From contig NC_079234.1 of assembly GCF_028502605.1 (NCBI RefSeq), positions 2,852,001-2,916,000 on the forward strand: a DNA stretch of 64,000 bases. Direction: 5' to 3'. Source of the DNA: Trichoderma breve (lineage: Eukaryota > Ascomycota > Sordariomycetes > Hypocreales > Hypocreaceae). The notes under the pieces were generated by a model, which worked only from the letters and a program-made list of their open reading frames with translations, ran no database searches and was not told where the DNA came from. Shown here piece by piece: positions 1-10,291 of the stretch; position 1 is the stretch's first letter, and the number at the start of each line of letters is the position of its first letter. The position numbers were made by a program, and so were the translations under genes.

Positions 1-1350
1 TTGCCTAGAAACGATACGCCCTGTTTCGACTGCGCTGTCAACCACGCGGCACACCCTCATATAAACGCCACCGTGACAGCAATGTCCAGCCTCAGCCAAT
101 GGCATCCCAAAAGCGCCCATCACTTGATGAGATGGGGACATCCACAAGGCGATTGCCCTGTTTTTCTTCATCGAACAGCTCGAATCTTGTGCAATAACGA
201 GCCCCCTGCTAGCAAAAGCCCCCCTCTGGTGATTCAGCCCCCAAGCAACGCGGCTCCTAACTCTATAGAGCGATGGGTGGCTTTCTGTTGGTGACCTATG
301 ATATGCAGCATTTGGTGTTTAGCTTGAGGGCATTGTTGGGAGTAACGTTCCGCAGTGAACACTCCGAGTACTACGCAAGGGGAGGTGGTTACGGGATATA
401 AGTTAAACACATCCGCTCAGGGGCCAGCATACAACGGGCGTCAAACCTGAACCCGAGATTTAGGAGAGACACTTTTGTGTTTTAAGCTTCCCTTGCATAC
501 AATTGCCACCGTCTTTATTTGAGATTATGACATCTTGGCAGAAATATTCTACTGTGAAAATGGGACGAGATTTAGCCTGGGGTAGTGGAGCTCAAGCCGT
601 GAGTATACGAACATTATTTTTCAAAACAACTGGCCTGTAACCATCCACTTTCTGTACTCTCCGTTTCTATACGCTCCATTTCTCTACTCTCTATTTCTAT
701 ACTCTCTATTTCTATACTCTCTATTTCTATACTCTCCATTTCTATACTCTCCATTTCTGTACTCTCCATTTCTCTTCTCTCCATTTCTATACTGTCCATT
801 TCTATCCAATAAAATATCTTACAAGCACAATGCTATGATATCTAATTAGACATAAAGTCATCTTTCGTCTCACCTATCAAATACACACTACCTACTTATG
901 CAGCTAACACGTCACGACATATATCTATAAACGTCGGCTTAATATGAACTGCTCGCCACCCACAGCCAGAAGCATGCTGTATGCGTCTCAAACAATGTAA
1001 TCTCCCCTTGATCCATATCAGCTGGGAAGTATCAAACTTTCTTTTACGAGGCTACATTGGCCACGCCAAGAGAGATGAATGTCTCACCCGCCACCCTATC
1101 ACCATGAACCAAGGCGGCAATGGTTAGCCACATCTCAGGGTACACAAAGCTTGAAGAAAATGCAAATCACTCTGATTCGAGAGTTGGAAGCTCAATATTT
1201 GGGCCCGCGAGTATTATTGAGCCTATTTAAAACAGTATAGTTTATTCACAAAAGAAGGGGCTTGCATCTAACAATTAACCCCGGTGAAAACAAAAAAGTT
1301 TTTATTCCAACCACTAGCGGCTGAGAGCAATACCAAAAGATCGGAAACAT
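1..1350. other. Non-coding stretch downstream of tub1
   Basis: No supportable gene. It lies beyond the 3' end of the minus-strand beta-tubulin gene, so its right part (about 1200-1350) should hold that gene's 3' UTR and poly(A) region. It contains the 15-bp minisatellite annotated separately. An open frame at the window edge (1-294) starts at TTG, has no recognisable domain and looks like chance. Confidence 0.6.
661..807. repeat. 15-bp pyrimidine-rich minisatellite
   Basis: About ten head-to-tail copies of a 15-bp unit close to CCATTTCTATACTCT, with single-base variants (CTATTT, CCGTTT, TCTGTACTCT, TCTCTTCTCT). A weaker copy precedes the block at about 647-660 and a partial copy ends it. The strand is strongly asymmetric: C/T on plus, G/A on minus. 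Because the unit is a multiple of 3, the minus strand stays open as a repetitive Met-Glu-Ser-Ile peptide, which is a by-product of the repeat and not evidence of a gene. Confidence 0.9.
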
Positions 1351-3114
1351 TTACTCCTCCTCCATGGGAACCTCCTCCTCATACTCCTCGCCGTCATCGG
1401 CGGTAGCATCTTGGTACTGCTGGTATTCGGAAACAAGATCGTTCATGTTGGACTCAGCCTCAGTGAACTCCATCTCGTCCATACCCTCGCTAGTGTACCA
1501 ATGCAAGAAGGCCTTGCGGCGGAACATGGCACTGAATTGCTCACCAACACGGCGGAAGATCTCCTGGATAGCAGTAGAGTTGCCGACAAAGGTGGAGGAG
1601 ATCTTGAGACCCTTAGGGGGGATAGAGCAGAGAGCGGTTTGGATGTTGTTGGGAATCCACTCGACGAAGTAGGTGGAGTTCTTGTTCTGGATGCTGCGCA
1701 TCTGGTCCTCGACCTCCTTCATGGCAACCTTTCCACGGAAGATGGTGGAGCAGGTCAGGTAACGGCCATTGCGGAAGTCAGAGGCAGCCATCATGTTCTT
1801 AGGATCCAGCATCTGCTGGGTCAACTCGGGAACGGAAACAGCGCGGAAAGAATGCGCGCCAGGGCTGGTAAGGGGCGCAAAGCCCACCATGAAGAAGTGC
1901 AGACGAGGGAACGGCACCATGTTGACGGCGAGCTTGCGAAGGTCGGAGTTGAGCTGGCCAGGGAATCGGAGGGAGGTGGAAACACCGGACATGACGGCAG
2001 AAACCAGGTGGTTCAGGTCGCCGTACGAGGGGTTGGACAGCTTCAGGGTCCTCATGCAGATATCATACAAGGCTTCGTTATCGATACAGAAGGTCTCGTC
2101 CGAGTTCTCAACCAACTGGTGCATAGACAGGGTGGCGTTATAAGGCTCGACAACAGTATCCGAGACCTTAGGAGAAGGAACGACGGAAAATGTGGCCATC
2201 ATGCGATCGGGGAATTCCTCACGGATCTTAGAGATCAGCAGGGTACCCATACCGGAACCGGTACCACCACCCAGGGAGTGTGTAATTTGGAAACCCTGAA
2301 GACATTCACAGTTCTCAGCCTCGCGACGAACGACATCAAGAACCTGGTCAACCAGCTCAGCACCCTCGGTGTAGTGACCCTTTGCCCAGTTGTTACCAGC
2401 ACCGGACTGGCCAAAAACGAAGTTGTCGGGGCGGAACAGCTGGCCAAAGGGGCCGGAGCGAACGGCGTCCATGGTACCGGGCTCGAGATCGACGAGAACG
2501 GCACGGGGGACATATTTGTTGCCGGAAGCCTAAAAGGGGCAATGTTAGGTCCCGACGTCTAGACAGCGCCTGAATCAAGCGGATGCTGGTGGAATCTACA
2601 CACCTCGTTGAAATAGACGTTCAGACGCTCGAGCTGCTGGTCGGAAGTACCACCGTAAACACCGCTGGCGTCGAGGCCGTGCTCGCCAGAGATGGTCTGC
2701 CTATAATGATTATGAGTATCCGATTCGTCGAAAACGCGTCGCTTCGAGCTTTTCGTCGCTGCTCTTTAGAGGGGAACATACCAGAAGGCAGAACCAACTT
2801 GATTACCCTGAGGAAATTGTCAGCATCGTGATGGTCGCGTTTTTATGCGGGGGGCCAGCGCCCAAGGAGGGGCAAAGGGATAGGCAACTTACACACTGAC
2901 CGGTCTGGAGGTGAACCTGTAGCGAGGGGAAGAAAATATGTTAGCCTGCAGTTTTCCCATCTCACAGATATGGGCATTTTGATTCTCAGTCTGGGCCACC
3001 AAATTGGGAGCTCAGGTGCCCATTGAAGACGGGTGGGCGCGTGAGAGAAAGCTCCCAACGCCAGCTCTCAAGGTGGGGGGGAAAGGACCAAAACAAACTC
3101 ACAATCTCACGCAT
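1351..3114 (-). CDS. tub1: Beta-tubulin, tub1-type paralogue
   Basis: Beta subunit of the alpha/beta-tubulin dimer that builds microtubules. Five exons on the minus strand: 3103-3114, 2893-2916, 2782-2807, 2604-2700, 1351-2529; all four introns are GT-AG and the joined frame gives 445 aa. The protein starts [17 protein letters not shown], has the GTP-binding GGGTGSG loop at residues 140-146 and ends in an acidic tail ([12 protein letters not shown]). Residues that differ from canonical fungal tub2 ([24 protein letters not shown]) match what I know of the divergent tub1 paralogue of Hypocreales. Benzimidazole-site residues are of the sensitive type: Phe167, Glu198, Phe200. Introns crowd at the 5' end, as is usual for fungal beta-tubulins. 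The paralogue assignment is less certain than the family. Confidence 0.97.
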
Positions 3115-4614
3115 TTTGAAGACTGGGCGACGAAGCTTAAGAAAATAGTTTGTATTAAAAGGAGATAGGAGAATCGAGTTGCTGCAGCTTCAGATGAGAA
3201 GAAATGCAAGAGGTGGGAGATGTAGAAAGGGAAGAGAGGGAGGAGTTGGGTAATAAAAAAAAACGGCCAGTCGAGGCCAGTCGGCGCGGCAGGCAGTCGC
3301 AAAATCAACAAAGCAAAAAACAGAGAAAAATAAAGAGAAAATTAGTGCCTTTTTGGGAGTAGCCCATGGCGGGATGATCCGGTCTAGCGCTTCAGTTGTC
3401 GAGGGGCAGGCGGAGCTAGTCCTAATCAGGAGCTGCCAAAATGAACACCCAGCTCAACCGCAGTACAATTTCCAAGGGGAAATTCTGTGCTAGACTGTCC
3501 TACCTGGTTTAGGGGTTCCGCATCAGGGGCAATTTTCTTCGCTCTGAGAGATTCAGTGAGTTATGATGCTATGTTGCTATTACTGTCTCTGTATCTTGTC
3601 ACTGTTCCTCTTTCCAAACTACACTTGATCTCTTCAGTCGTGATTTTACGTCACCCAAAATGCATGCATACGGCCCTTACTAATGGAGTGCCAACGTCCC
3701 ATAAGAGTCCCAAGGCATCTACATAACGTACAGTAGCTTGACAGCTTCGAGCCCAATTACTGCCTAGTGGTCGCTTGATAATCACAATGCCACCAGACGC
3801 CCAATCAAACGCGCATCTGCTTTATTAAACACTGAATAGCGCCTGACTTTGCTAATAAAAGCTGCGTCTTCCGCTGCCCCCCTGCTCGCCCTGTTCGAGA
3901 AACCCTTGCTCCTAGCCTCCACCGGCGGGGCCCATATCAAATCCCAATTACCGCCTCATCTGCCCTTTGTGCCTCCCTGGGCATCAGCACCGGCATAGGC
4001 TTCCACGAAATTGCCATTTCAATGGTCTTGAGCGGGTCGTCATCAACCCGAAATACGGAGAAACAGAGCCGCGGCAGTGCTCACTACCGCATTCCCCGGA
4101 CGGCCCAAGAGTCAGCTTGTGGATTAAGAATGTCTGTCACATGAGCTACGACTAACCTTGACTTCTCCTTTACCCAGTTGCTTGGATCCTCACCGTACAG
4201 TCTGTCCTACTCAATGCAACTGTATTTCTCGGCTACGATTACGAGAGTGGCCATGCTGTATTATTACGAGCATATGTATTGATGGCTCGTATAAACTCGG
4301 AATAGTAATCCATGTTGTGTTAGCTGATCAGTATTACGGCTGCCTCAAATAATCCTGCTGCCTCCCTAGGCAACCTTTTTTTCCCCTTCCAGAAACATGA
4401 TTATACCTTAAATCTTCCAGAATACTCTAGGCACTCGTTGAGAAACAAGAAAAAATCACCACGGGCTTTCGGCACTTGGAAGGCACCAATTTTGCTTGCT
4501 GGATAGGACCGAATCCCAACAGTGCAGCCTTCTGACGGCTGCCTAGAGCCCGTTTGGTTCGGCAGACAATTGATGTCTCTAACGTTGCTTCATTAATCCA
4601 TCTATGCGATTTGC
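3115..4614. other. Upstream region of tub1 / downstream of scl1
   Basis: 1.5 kb between two minus-strand genes, without a recognisable gene. The part nearest tub1 (about 3120-3350) is purine-rich on plus, so pyrimidine-rich on the coding strand, as expected for a fungal core promoter and 5' leader. Small frames here have no domain and poor codon structure. Confidence 0.6.
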
Positions 4615-5667
4615 TTAATCCTTCTCAGCAATGGCCTGTAATCTCTCCTCAATCTCGTCCTCAGTGAGCTTTCTAAAACCTGGCTCCGTGCCCTCTTTGC
4701 CATCAGCCCGAGGTCCGCCGACAATGCCAATCTCAATTTCTCCCTTCTTGAAGTCCATGCTGAGAACTGTGCTCAGCGTTGTGATGGCCAGCTCGACAAC
4801 CTCTTCCCAGGATCCCTCAGCATGCTCCTTGTTTCGTAGCTTCTTTTCCAGGTGGTTCATAGCCTCCTGTTGCTTAGGTCCGGCGGCAGTGCCCTTGTAG
4901 CCGATGAAATATCCGGCCGGATCGCACTTGTACAGCTGGGGTCCCCGCTCTTCGTCTAGGCTGATAATTGTGGTGGCAACGCCGTAGGGTCGCATGTAGG
5001 CCTAGTAGAAAGCATCAGTGACGTAGTTCTTGAGGGTTTTCCAGTAGCAGGGGTTGTCCTTACACGCTGGGTATACACTTGGCTGATGTTGGCCAGTCGC
5101 TTGGCCAAGACGTCAGCGGGCATCTCATAGCCGTACTTGTACCGGAACTCTGCAGCTTCTGATTGAGCACGCTGGGAAAATGCTCTGGCGTCTGCGATAG
5201 AGCCTGTGATGACGCATCCCACGGAGGGCGAGATTTGGAAGATGTGGGAGACAGATGAGGGGTCGATCAGTTTATCCTGCGCTCCCAAGATCAGTCGATG
5301 TCACTAGGCATTCTGAGGCCAAAATACGTACGGGAACCTTCTTTTGTGACAAGACGACGGCACAGTCCTTGCCTCGCAGGCCTACAGACATGATGTTTGC
5401 GGCTGTGATTGCCTTGAAGGCATACTCTGTGTTGGGGATGTCAGTTGGGTCAGCTCAGGCTGAATGTCTAGGTGCGAAGGACGCAGATCGATCCATGCAT
5501 TCAGATCGGCCTTGCTAATCGGAGATCTCAACTTACCGACTTGGTACAGACGACCATTGTCGGCAAAGATGGTGATGTGTCGGTCGTATGCGCTGGCTAA
5601 GAGGGTGTTGCATGTCAGTATGGCGTATGGCGGGGAGAGCTGGCATGGGCCCAAACGAACCAGACAT
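4615..5667 (-). CDS. scl1: 20S proteasome subunit alpha-1 (Scl1/PSMA6 type)
   Basis: Structural alpha-ring subunit of the 20S proteasome, in cytosol and nucleus. Five exons on minus: 5661-5667 (only 7 nt, ATG TCT G), 5537-5596, 5332-5426, 5064-5276, 4615-5001; the joined frame encodes 253 aa, against 252 in yeast Scl1. The N-terminus [28 protein letters not shown] is the proteasome alpha signature; further on come [28 protein letters not shown] and GPKQQEA, all typical of alpha-1 rather than other alpha subunits. It shares a 661-bp intergenic region with the divergently transcribed WKF gene. The start rests on the micro-exon: the next exon alone has no usable ATG, and splicing the 7-nt exon restores the family N-terminus exactly. 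Confidence 0.95.
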
Positions 5668-6328
5668 GGTGACGGTATGTTGGCCCTATCTAGGGCAATG
5701 TCGAGGAGATGTATTCGCAGAAGCCGTTGGAAACTGCTTTGGATCAGGTCCGAAGCGAGGGAATTGCAAAGTTCAAGATTGTCGTCGATATGGGCCAGTA
5801 GCTCTACAGGCCGTACTCGTACGCGTTAGCACAGCTTGCCTAGAGCACTGGGAGCTTGTCTGGGAAGGCTGAGGTTGAGACGTTATGTAATCATCTTGGA
5901 GCCTGAGGCGCCAGCAGAACCCACCCCACTCCAGGCTCTAGCCTCTACAGTAGACAGACGCGGTGACCGATATGCAGCGGTGGAGACAGAAAAAAAAACC
6001 GGCGGGGCATCTTATCGAGCAAGCAGAAATCAAATAAGAGATCAAATGCGCGCGAACAACTTCTCCGGGAGATCGATTAGTTCCTGATTTACGATTGCAG
6101 CGAGCCATTGGGGACCTGCATTGGCTTGTTCCGTACCGGAATCGCCTCATTTTCCGATTTCAACAGCTGAGAGCCTCCTGCTGCCGAGTTGTCCAACGCC
6201 AAAAGAGCTTGGCTCCAACCACACGCGACTAGAGCCCAATTGACGATCTTTTGCGACTCAAAAGCCATATTTTCAAACGGTTTGACCACGACAGAAAGAC
6301 TTTTTTTTTTTCGCACATATCACCCAAC
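5668..6328. promoter_or_regulatory. Shared divergent promoter of scl1 and the WKF gene
   Basis: 661 bp between the start codons of two divergent genes, so both core promoters must lie here. It carries one TACTCGTACG element (5814-5823), a motif that recurs in non-coding DNA of this window. A poly-T run at about 6300-6311 lies just upstream of the WKF start. No element typical of yeast proteasome promoters (GGTGGCAAA) was seen on either strand. Confidence 0.6.
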
Positions 6329-7546
6329 ATGGTGTCCTCAGGCGACGGAGCGACGGCTCGTGCGCCGGCCTGGAAACGATTGGGCCTGAAGCTCAAGCAG
6401 TCTTCCGCCCCCGAGGCAGCAAATGAAACCCTGCAGGTTGGGCATCCAAGCAGTAGCAGGACCCAGCAAACCCAGTCGATGCCGTCCAAGCGGAAGCCCG
6501 AAGCCCCGCCAGCGGGCGAACCTCTGTCGGCATTGAAAAAATCAAGGAACGAATCGCAGCCTGCGGTTCCTAGCCCTCAGCTGAAAAGGAAGAAGTCTGT
6601 CACGTTTGGCGAGACGCCCACCAAGAGCGGCAGCGACGCCAAGAAACCTGTCGACAAGCCGCAACCCAAGAAAGCAAAGGTCCCTGGGAAGAAGCAAGCT
6701 GCTAAGGCCAACTCTGCTAACCCTGCGGACATCAAGCCTGCGCTTGAGTACTTGAGTCTGTGGAATTCGGCTCGAGACTCGTGGAAGTTCAACAAGAATC
6801 ACCAATCGACCCTCATCAAGTTCGCCTTCGATCCTATACTCTTCCCTTCCACCAGCATTGACACTTTCTACGCATATATCCGTGATATCAAGGGCTTCGT
6901 TCGCACGAGACTACAAGAAACTGCCATGGAACTGCGGACAAAGGACAGCACGGAAGGGGCCGCGGGCTTCCCACAAGGTTCAGTCAACCTTGTGGAGAAG
7001 CAGATTAGGTACGACCAGCTGCTTGCACAATTGCTGCATTCACAGACCGGCCAGAAGAGAAAAACGTTTCACGAGCAAGAATACCGAACATCGTCAGAGG
7101 ACGTTGATGATGTCATCACACGTGTGATTAAGCGTATGCGGGCGGAAATGGTTCTCGACCAATTATCTGAGGGCGAAGAGACCGATGCCAGCCAGACAAC
7201 CACGACCACGACTTCTTCTGGAAAAGTGAGCGTTGCCGAGAGCAACACCACCAAGGCTACTGAAGCCGATAGCAAGGTGAAACTGAGCGATGGACCGAGC
7301 AAGCGGAAGAGAAAGCTGCGTACCAATGTCGATGACAGCAGCAGCTCCTCTGAGTCGGAGAGTGACTCAGATACGAGCAGCAGCAGTTCCTCGGATGACT
7401 CTGACTCCGACGATGATAATGATAATGATATGGAAGTTGATGCGGGCAACGAATCCTCCAGCAGCTCGTCTTCCTCATCGTCGTCTTCATCTTCCGGGTC
7501 TGAAGAAGATTCCGACTCGGACGACGAAAGCTCAGACGAGGAGTAA
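6329..7546 (+). CDS. WKF-domain protein, probably nucleolar
   Basis: Single exon, 405 aa. The frame opens further upstream only through a TTG at 6251; the first ATG, at 6329 in good context (AACATGG), is taken as the start. Residues 1-130 are Lys/Ser/Pro-rich with several basic clusters that could be nuclear or nucleolar signals (KRKP, KKSR, LKRKK, PKKAK). Residues 137-200 match the WKF domain (C7orf50 family): SLWNSARDSWKFNKNHQS with W152-K153-F154, then LIKFAFDP and FYAYIRDIKG. The C-terminus (about 330-405) is a long Ser/Asp/Glu tract typical of nucleolar proteins and casein-kinase-2 targets. A KSVTF sequence at 89-93 fits the RVxF docking motif of protein phosphatase 1. Members of this family are linked to ribosome biogenesis; the exact role is unknown to me. 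Confidence 0.86.
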   Translation: MVSSGDGATARAPAWKRLGLKLKQSSAPEAANETLQVGHPSSSRTQQTQSMPSKRKPEAPPAGEPLSALKKSRNESQPAVPSPQLKRKKSVTFGETPTKSGSDAKKPVDKPQPKKAKVPGKKQAAKANSANPADIKPALEYLSLWNSARDSWKFNKNHQSTLIKFAFDPILFPSTSIDTFYAYIRDIKGFVRTRLQETAMELRTKDSTEGAAGFPQGSVNLVEKQIRYDQLLAQLLHSQTGQKRKTFHEQEYRTSSEDVDDVITRVIKRMRAEMVLDQLSEGEETDASQTTTTTTSSGKVSVAESNTTKATEADSKVKLSDGPSKRKRKLRTNVDDSSSSSESESDSDTSSSSSSDDSDSDDDNDNDMEVDAGNESSSSSSSSSSSSSSGSEEDSDSDDESSDEE

Positions 7547-7952
7547 TAGATGCTACGGCAGTTCTTCATCATCATTCTCTTATAAAACATGGCGATTCGG
7601 GATATGGGCAAAAGTTCTTTTTATCGTGTACAGTGTCGATTTTTACTTTTTATCTTCTTGGTCGAATGGGTTCTATGTAAGCTGTTTGCATGTGGTCATA
7701 CCACATAGGGGGAGATTATATGATACCTGGGATGGGACTCTCAAGTTTAAATGGTCTTTTTCTTTTTCTTTCTTCTCAAAGGGATGATGGTTTCTTTAGT
7801 TTCCATTTTACATTTGATTGTGTATACGCACATATGTATCATTAGAGAGCATGAGCGCTGGATAGACTCCCTCAAGACATAATGAGCACATGAAAAAACA
7901 CAAAAGAAGGAAGCATTGATCTGATAAACTCCTCTCTCCCAGCGGGCTGATT
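7547..7952. other. Convergent 3' intergenic region
   Basis: 406 bp between the stop codons of the WKF gene (+) and the dioxygenase gene (-). T-rich on plus at about 7617-7670 and 7742-7810, consistent with two overlapping 3' UTR and polyadenylation regions. No gene seen. Confidence 0.6.
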
Positions 7953-8879
7953 CTAGGCATACAACTTGGTGAAGCCCTCCTTCGGCGGCTGCAGCCAGTT
8001 CCTCTCATCATACGTCCTTCCCTCGCCCTCAATGATGTGAAACGTGTAAATGATACGACCCTTTGGACTCGTGTTCCTCTCGCTCTTATGCAGCATGTTG
8101 CCATGAATCAAAACCAAATCGCCCGCCTTGACCTCACCAGGGATGTACTCCCCGTCCCGCTGCTCCCCGCCATACTCCTCTCCAGGAGGAAACTTGAGCC
8201 CGTCATTATCAACAATCTCCGTGCCAGCGCCGCCCGCCTTTCGCACCAGCCTCTTCTCCACGGGCGCCCAACGATGAGACCCCGGCAAGAAGCTCAAGCA
8301 CCCATTCTCCAGCGTCGCGTCCTCCAGCGCATACCAGAAGCCGACGGCCGACGGCGCGCTCGTGTACAAAAACGTCGAGTCCTGGTGCGGCGGCACCGCG
8401 CCCCCAATCTCGGGCTGCTTGCAAATCACCATGCTCTGCAGACACCGCGCATCCTTGAACCCGAGATCGCGAGCTACAGCCGCAGGACTCACCTCGCCCG
8501 CGGCCCGAGTCGACGCCTCGTCAATGAGCCGCGCAAACGGCGGCGAGTGCACGTGCAGGCCGTGCCCGATCTTGTTGACGGCGCGCTCCTTGGGCTTGGT
8601 CAGGTTACCGGCATCGTCAAAGGCATCCTCCTCGAAGAAGAAGCGGATCTTGTCGCCCGAGGTGAGGAAGTAGTCGTCGCCCACGTGGTCCGACTTCTCG
8701 CCCGTGGAGAAGCGAGTCAGCGGGTGGTCCTTGAGGGAGAAGCCCTCGAGCAGGCCCTTTGTTTCGCTGAGGAGCGATGAGACGGTTTCTGGCTTGAGGG
8801 CGTTGCGGATGATGAGATAGCCGTCTTTTTGGAAGGCCGAGAGCTGCTCGGGAGTGAGGCCGGGGGTTGGTTCAGCCAT
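7953..8879 (-). CDS. Phytanoyl-CoA dioxygenase family protein (PHYHD1-like)
   Basis: Fe(II)/2-oxoglutarate-dependent dioxygenase of the PhyH family; single exon, 308 aa. The metal triad is visible: His165-x-Asp167 in VPPHQDST and distal His264 in GNMLHKSERN; Arg275 in SPKGRIIYTF is placed to bind 2-oxoglutarate. The N-terminus (SAFQKDGYLIIRNAL) is the usual PhyH start, and GDLVLIHGNMLHKS together with YTFHIIEGEG resembles human PHYHD1 more than the peroxisomal phytanoyl-CoA hydroxylase. There is no C-terminal SKL-type peroxisomal signal (ends KLYA), so a cytosolic place is more likely. The substrate cannot be read from sequence. The gene is GC-rich with codon bias toward G/C in third positions. 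The stop faces the WKF gene. Confidence 0.93.
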   Translation of the reverse strand: MAEPTPGLTPEQLSAFQKDGYLIIRNALKPETVSSLLSETKGLLEGFSLKDHPLTRFSTGEKSDHVGDDYFLTSGDKIRFFFEEDAFDDAGNLTKPKERAVNKIGHGLHVHSPPFARLIDEASTRAAGEVSPAAVARDLGFKDARCLQSMVICKQPEIGGAVPPHQDSTFLYTSAPSAVGFWYALEDATLENGCLSFLPGSHRWAPVEKRLVRKAGGAGTEIVDNDGLKFPPGEEYGGEQRDGEYIPGEVKAGDLVLIHGNMLHKSERNTSPKGRIIYTFHIIEGEGRTYDERNWLQPPKEGFTKLYA

Positions 8880-9488
8880 GGTGATGATGCCGCAAAGGGG
8901 AGAGAGATTACGGAGAGGTTAAAGGTGATAAGTGAAGAAAGAAAAAGAGAAAAGAGACACAGAACAAAAGGTCCAGGTAAAATTATAAGCGCTTTACGGC
9001 CATCGGCGAACTTTTGATAATGAGTGTGCGTGTAAGTGTCTCTAAGTGGGGTGATATTGCCTTTTGCTCCATGTTTTCCATCAACCCCGCCGGAAGCCGC
9101 TTCATCTCATCCGGGGCTTCACTCCGAGGGTCGGACTCCGCCGACGGCCCTGATAGAGATTCAAATACAGCAGTTCTGGCTAATAAGAATCGCGGGGTAC
9201 GTGATTTGATAACAAGGGACTCATTACTTGATTGCGAATATGTCTTGTATTATTATATCGCAACTGTATGTGAAACACAGTAACATAACGCCACAGCATC
9301 AGACTCTCATTTCAGCCAACCGTGTGTTTTGACAACTCCCAAGCGCCAAAGCTATAACACCAAATGTCCAGTTTCCAATAATGAAGAATAATAAGGTTAA
9401 AAAATGAAATCAATACTCCAATACCGCCCGATGAAAATGAACCAATCCGAATGAACAAAGCCGTAAATCGTAAAAAGGTGAGACAAAC
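8880..9488. other. Upstream region of the dioxygenase gene
   Basis: 609 bp between two minus-strand genes. The part next to the dioxygenase start (about 8890-8975) is A/G-rich on plus, i.e. a C/T-rich leader on the coding strand. No gene recognised. Confidence 0.55.
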
Positions 9489-10291
9489 TCAAGCATTAAT
9501 GGGGTCGTTGAGAAACTCGTAGCCTTCTTCCGGTGGCAGCAAATAGGCAGATACAGCCAGGCCACCGGCAGTGATCAAAGAAAGCGCAGCGCTAACCGTG
9601 CCAAGATACCACGAAACATCCAGGTTCCATCCCGGAACGGTAAACTGATCGTCATGGTCGTACAGGTATGCCTATGATGTGTAACGTCAGTCCCCAAGCC
9701 CGCTGCAACATCGCACTCATATCTATACGTACCACAATGGAGATAATGATAAACTCGACAACGGAGACGAGCGTCAGAAGAGCAGCGACAAACGGCCAGC
9801 CCGTCTCGCGCCTATACTTTCCGCCACCCATGACGATCGCAAAAGCAATCAGACTGCCCAGGCACAGAACAATGACAAACGAGGCCATGAAGCCCACCGT
9901 CCTCCACATGGAGCAGAAGTACCGCTCGCCATACTGACACAGCTCCGTAGACGGGAAATCGCGGCAGTGGGGGTCGTCCAGGCTGGAGCAGCTCTTGTGC
10001 AGCCCAATGTGCTTCTCCAACGTCTCGCCCTTGGTCGTTGTCACCGAGTACGAAACCCAATGGGGCTCGGAGACGGAGGCGATTATCATGGCGGTGACTG
10101 TGCGCTCGAGTTAGTCCCGTCTTTCACTGCCACGTAAGTGACCAAAAAGGCGCTGCCAATTTTTTGCTTGGCGATCGATTCCGTCGTGACCAAAGCTTCA
10201 AGCTGGAGCTGCCAGTATGGGGGGGCCATTTTGATGACGTACCGGCAACAAAGGCCACAAAACCCGCCGTGTACACGTAGACCCGGGTCAT
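9489..10291 (-). CDS. Claudin-like four-TM membrane protein
   Basis: Three exons on minus (10243-10291, 9733-10097, 9489-9671) give 198 aa; introns are GT-AG, and the first (145 nt) carries a GACTAAC-like branch site. Four hydrophobic segments are visible at about residues 7-26, 75-100, 110-138 and 157-182. The first loop is long (about 50 residues), rich in Cys (KSC, HC, LC, FC) and starts with a Trp (PHWVSYSV), followed by GLHKSC; that layout resembles the W-GLW-C-C loop of the PMP22/claudin superfamily, including fungal Dni and SUR7-type cell-surface proteins. The C-terminal tail is short and acidic (PPEEGYEFLNDPINA), with a YEFL tyrosine-type sorting motif. It probably sits in the plasma membrane; function unknown. 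The family call is by architecture, not by a strong motif. Confidence 0.78.

Noticed and set aside
614..799. Repetitive Met-Glu-Ser-Ile frame on minus
   Set aside because: Produced by the 15-bp minisatellite; unit length divisible by 3 keeps it open.
1411..2562. 383-aa plus-strand frame antisense to tub1
   Set aside because: It mirrors the codon structure of the beta-tubulin exon (GC-rich third positions leave the antisense frame open), crosses a tub1 intron boundary and has no domain.
6251..6328. N-terminal extension of the WKF protein
   Set aside because: Begins at TTG, passes through a poly-T tract coding FFF, and the ATG at 6329 has better context.
7069..7611. 180-aa minus-strand frame over the WKF gene's Ser/Asp-rich tail
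   Set aside because: Its Ser/Leu/Glu repeats are the complement of the low-complexity tail.
8037..8780. 247-aa plus-strand frame antisense to the PhyH-family gene
   Set aside because: Same antisense effect of strong codon bias; Arg/Leu-rich, no family resemblance.
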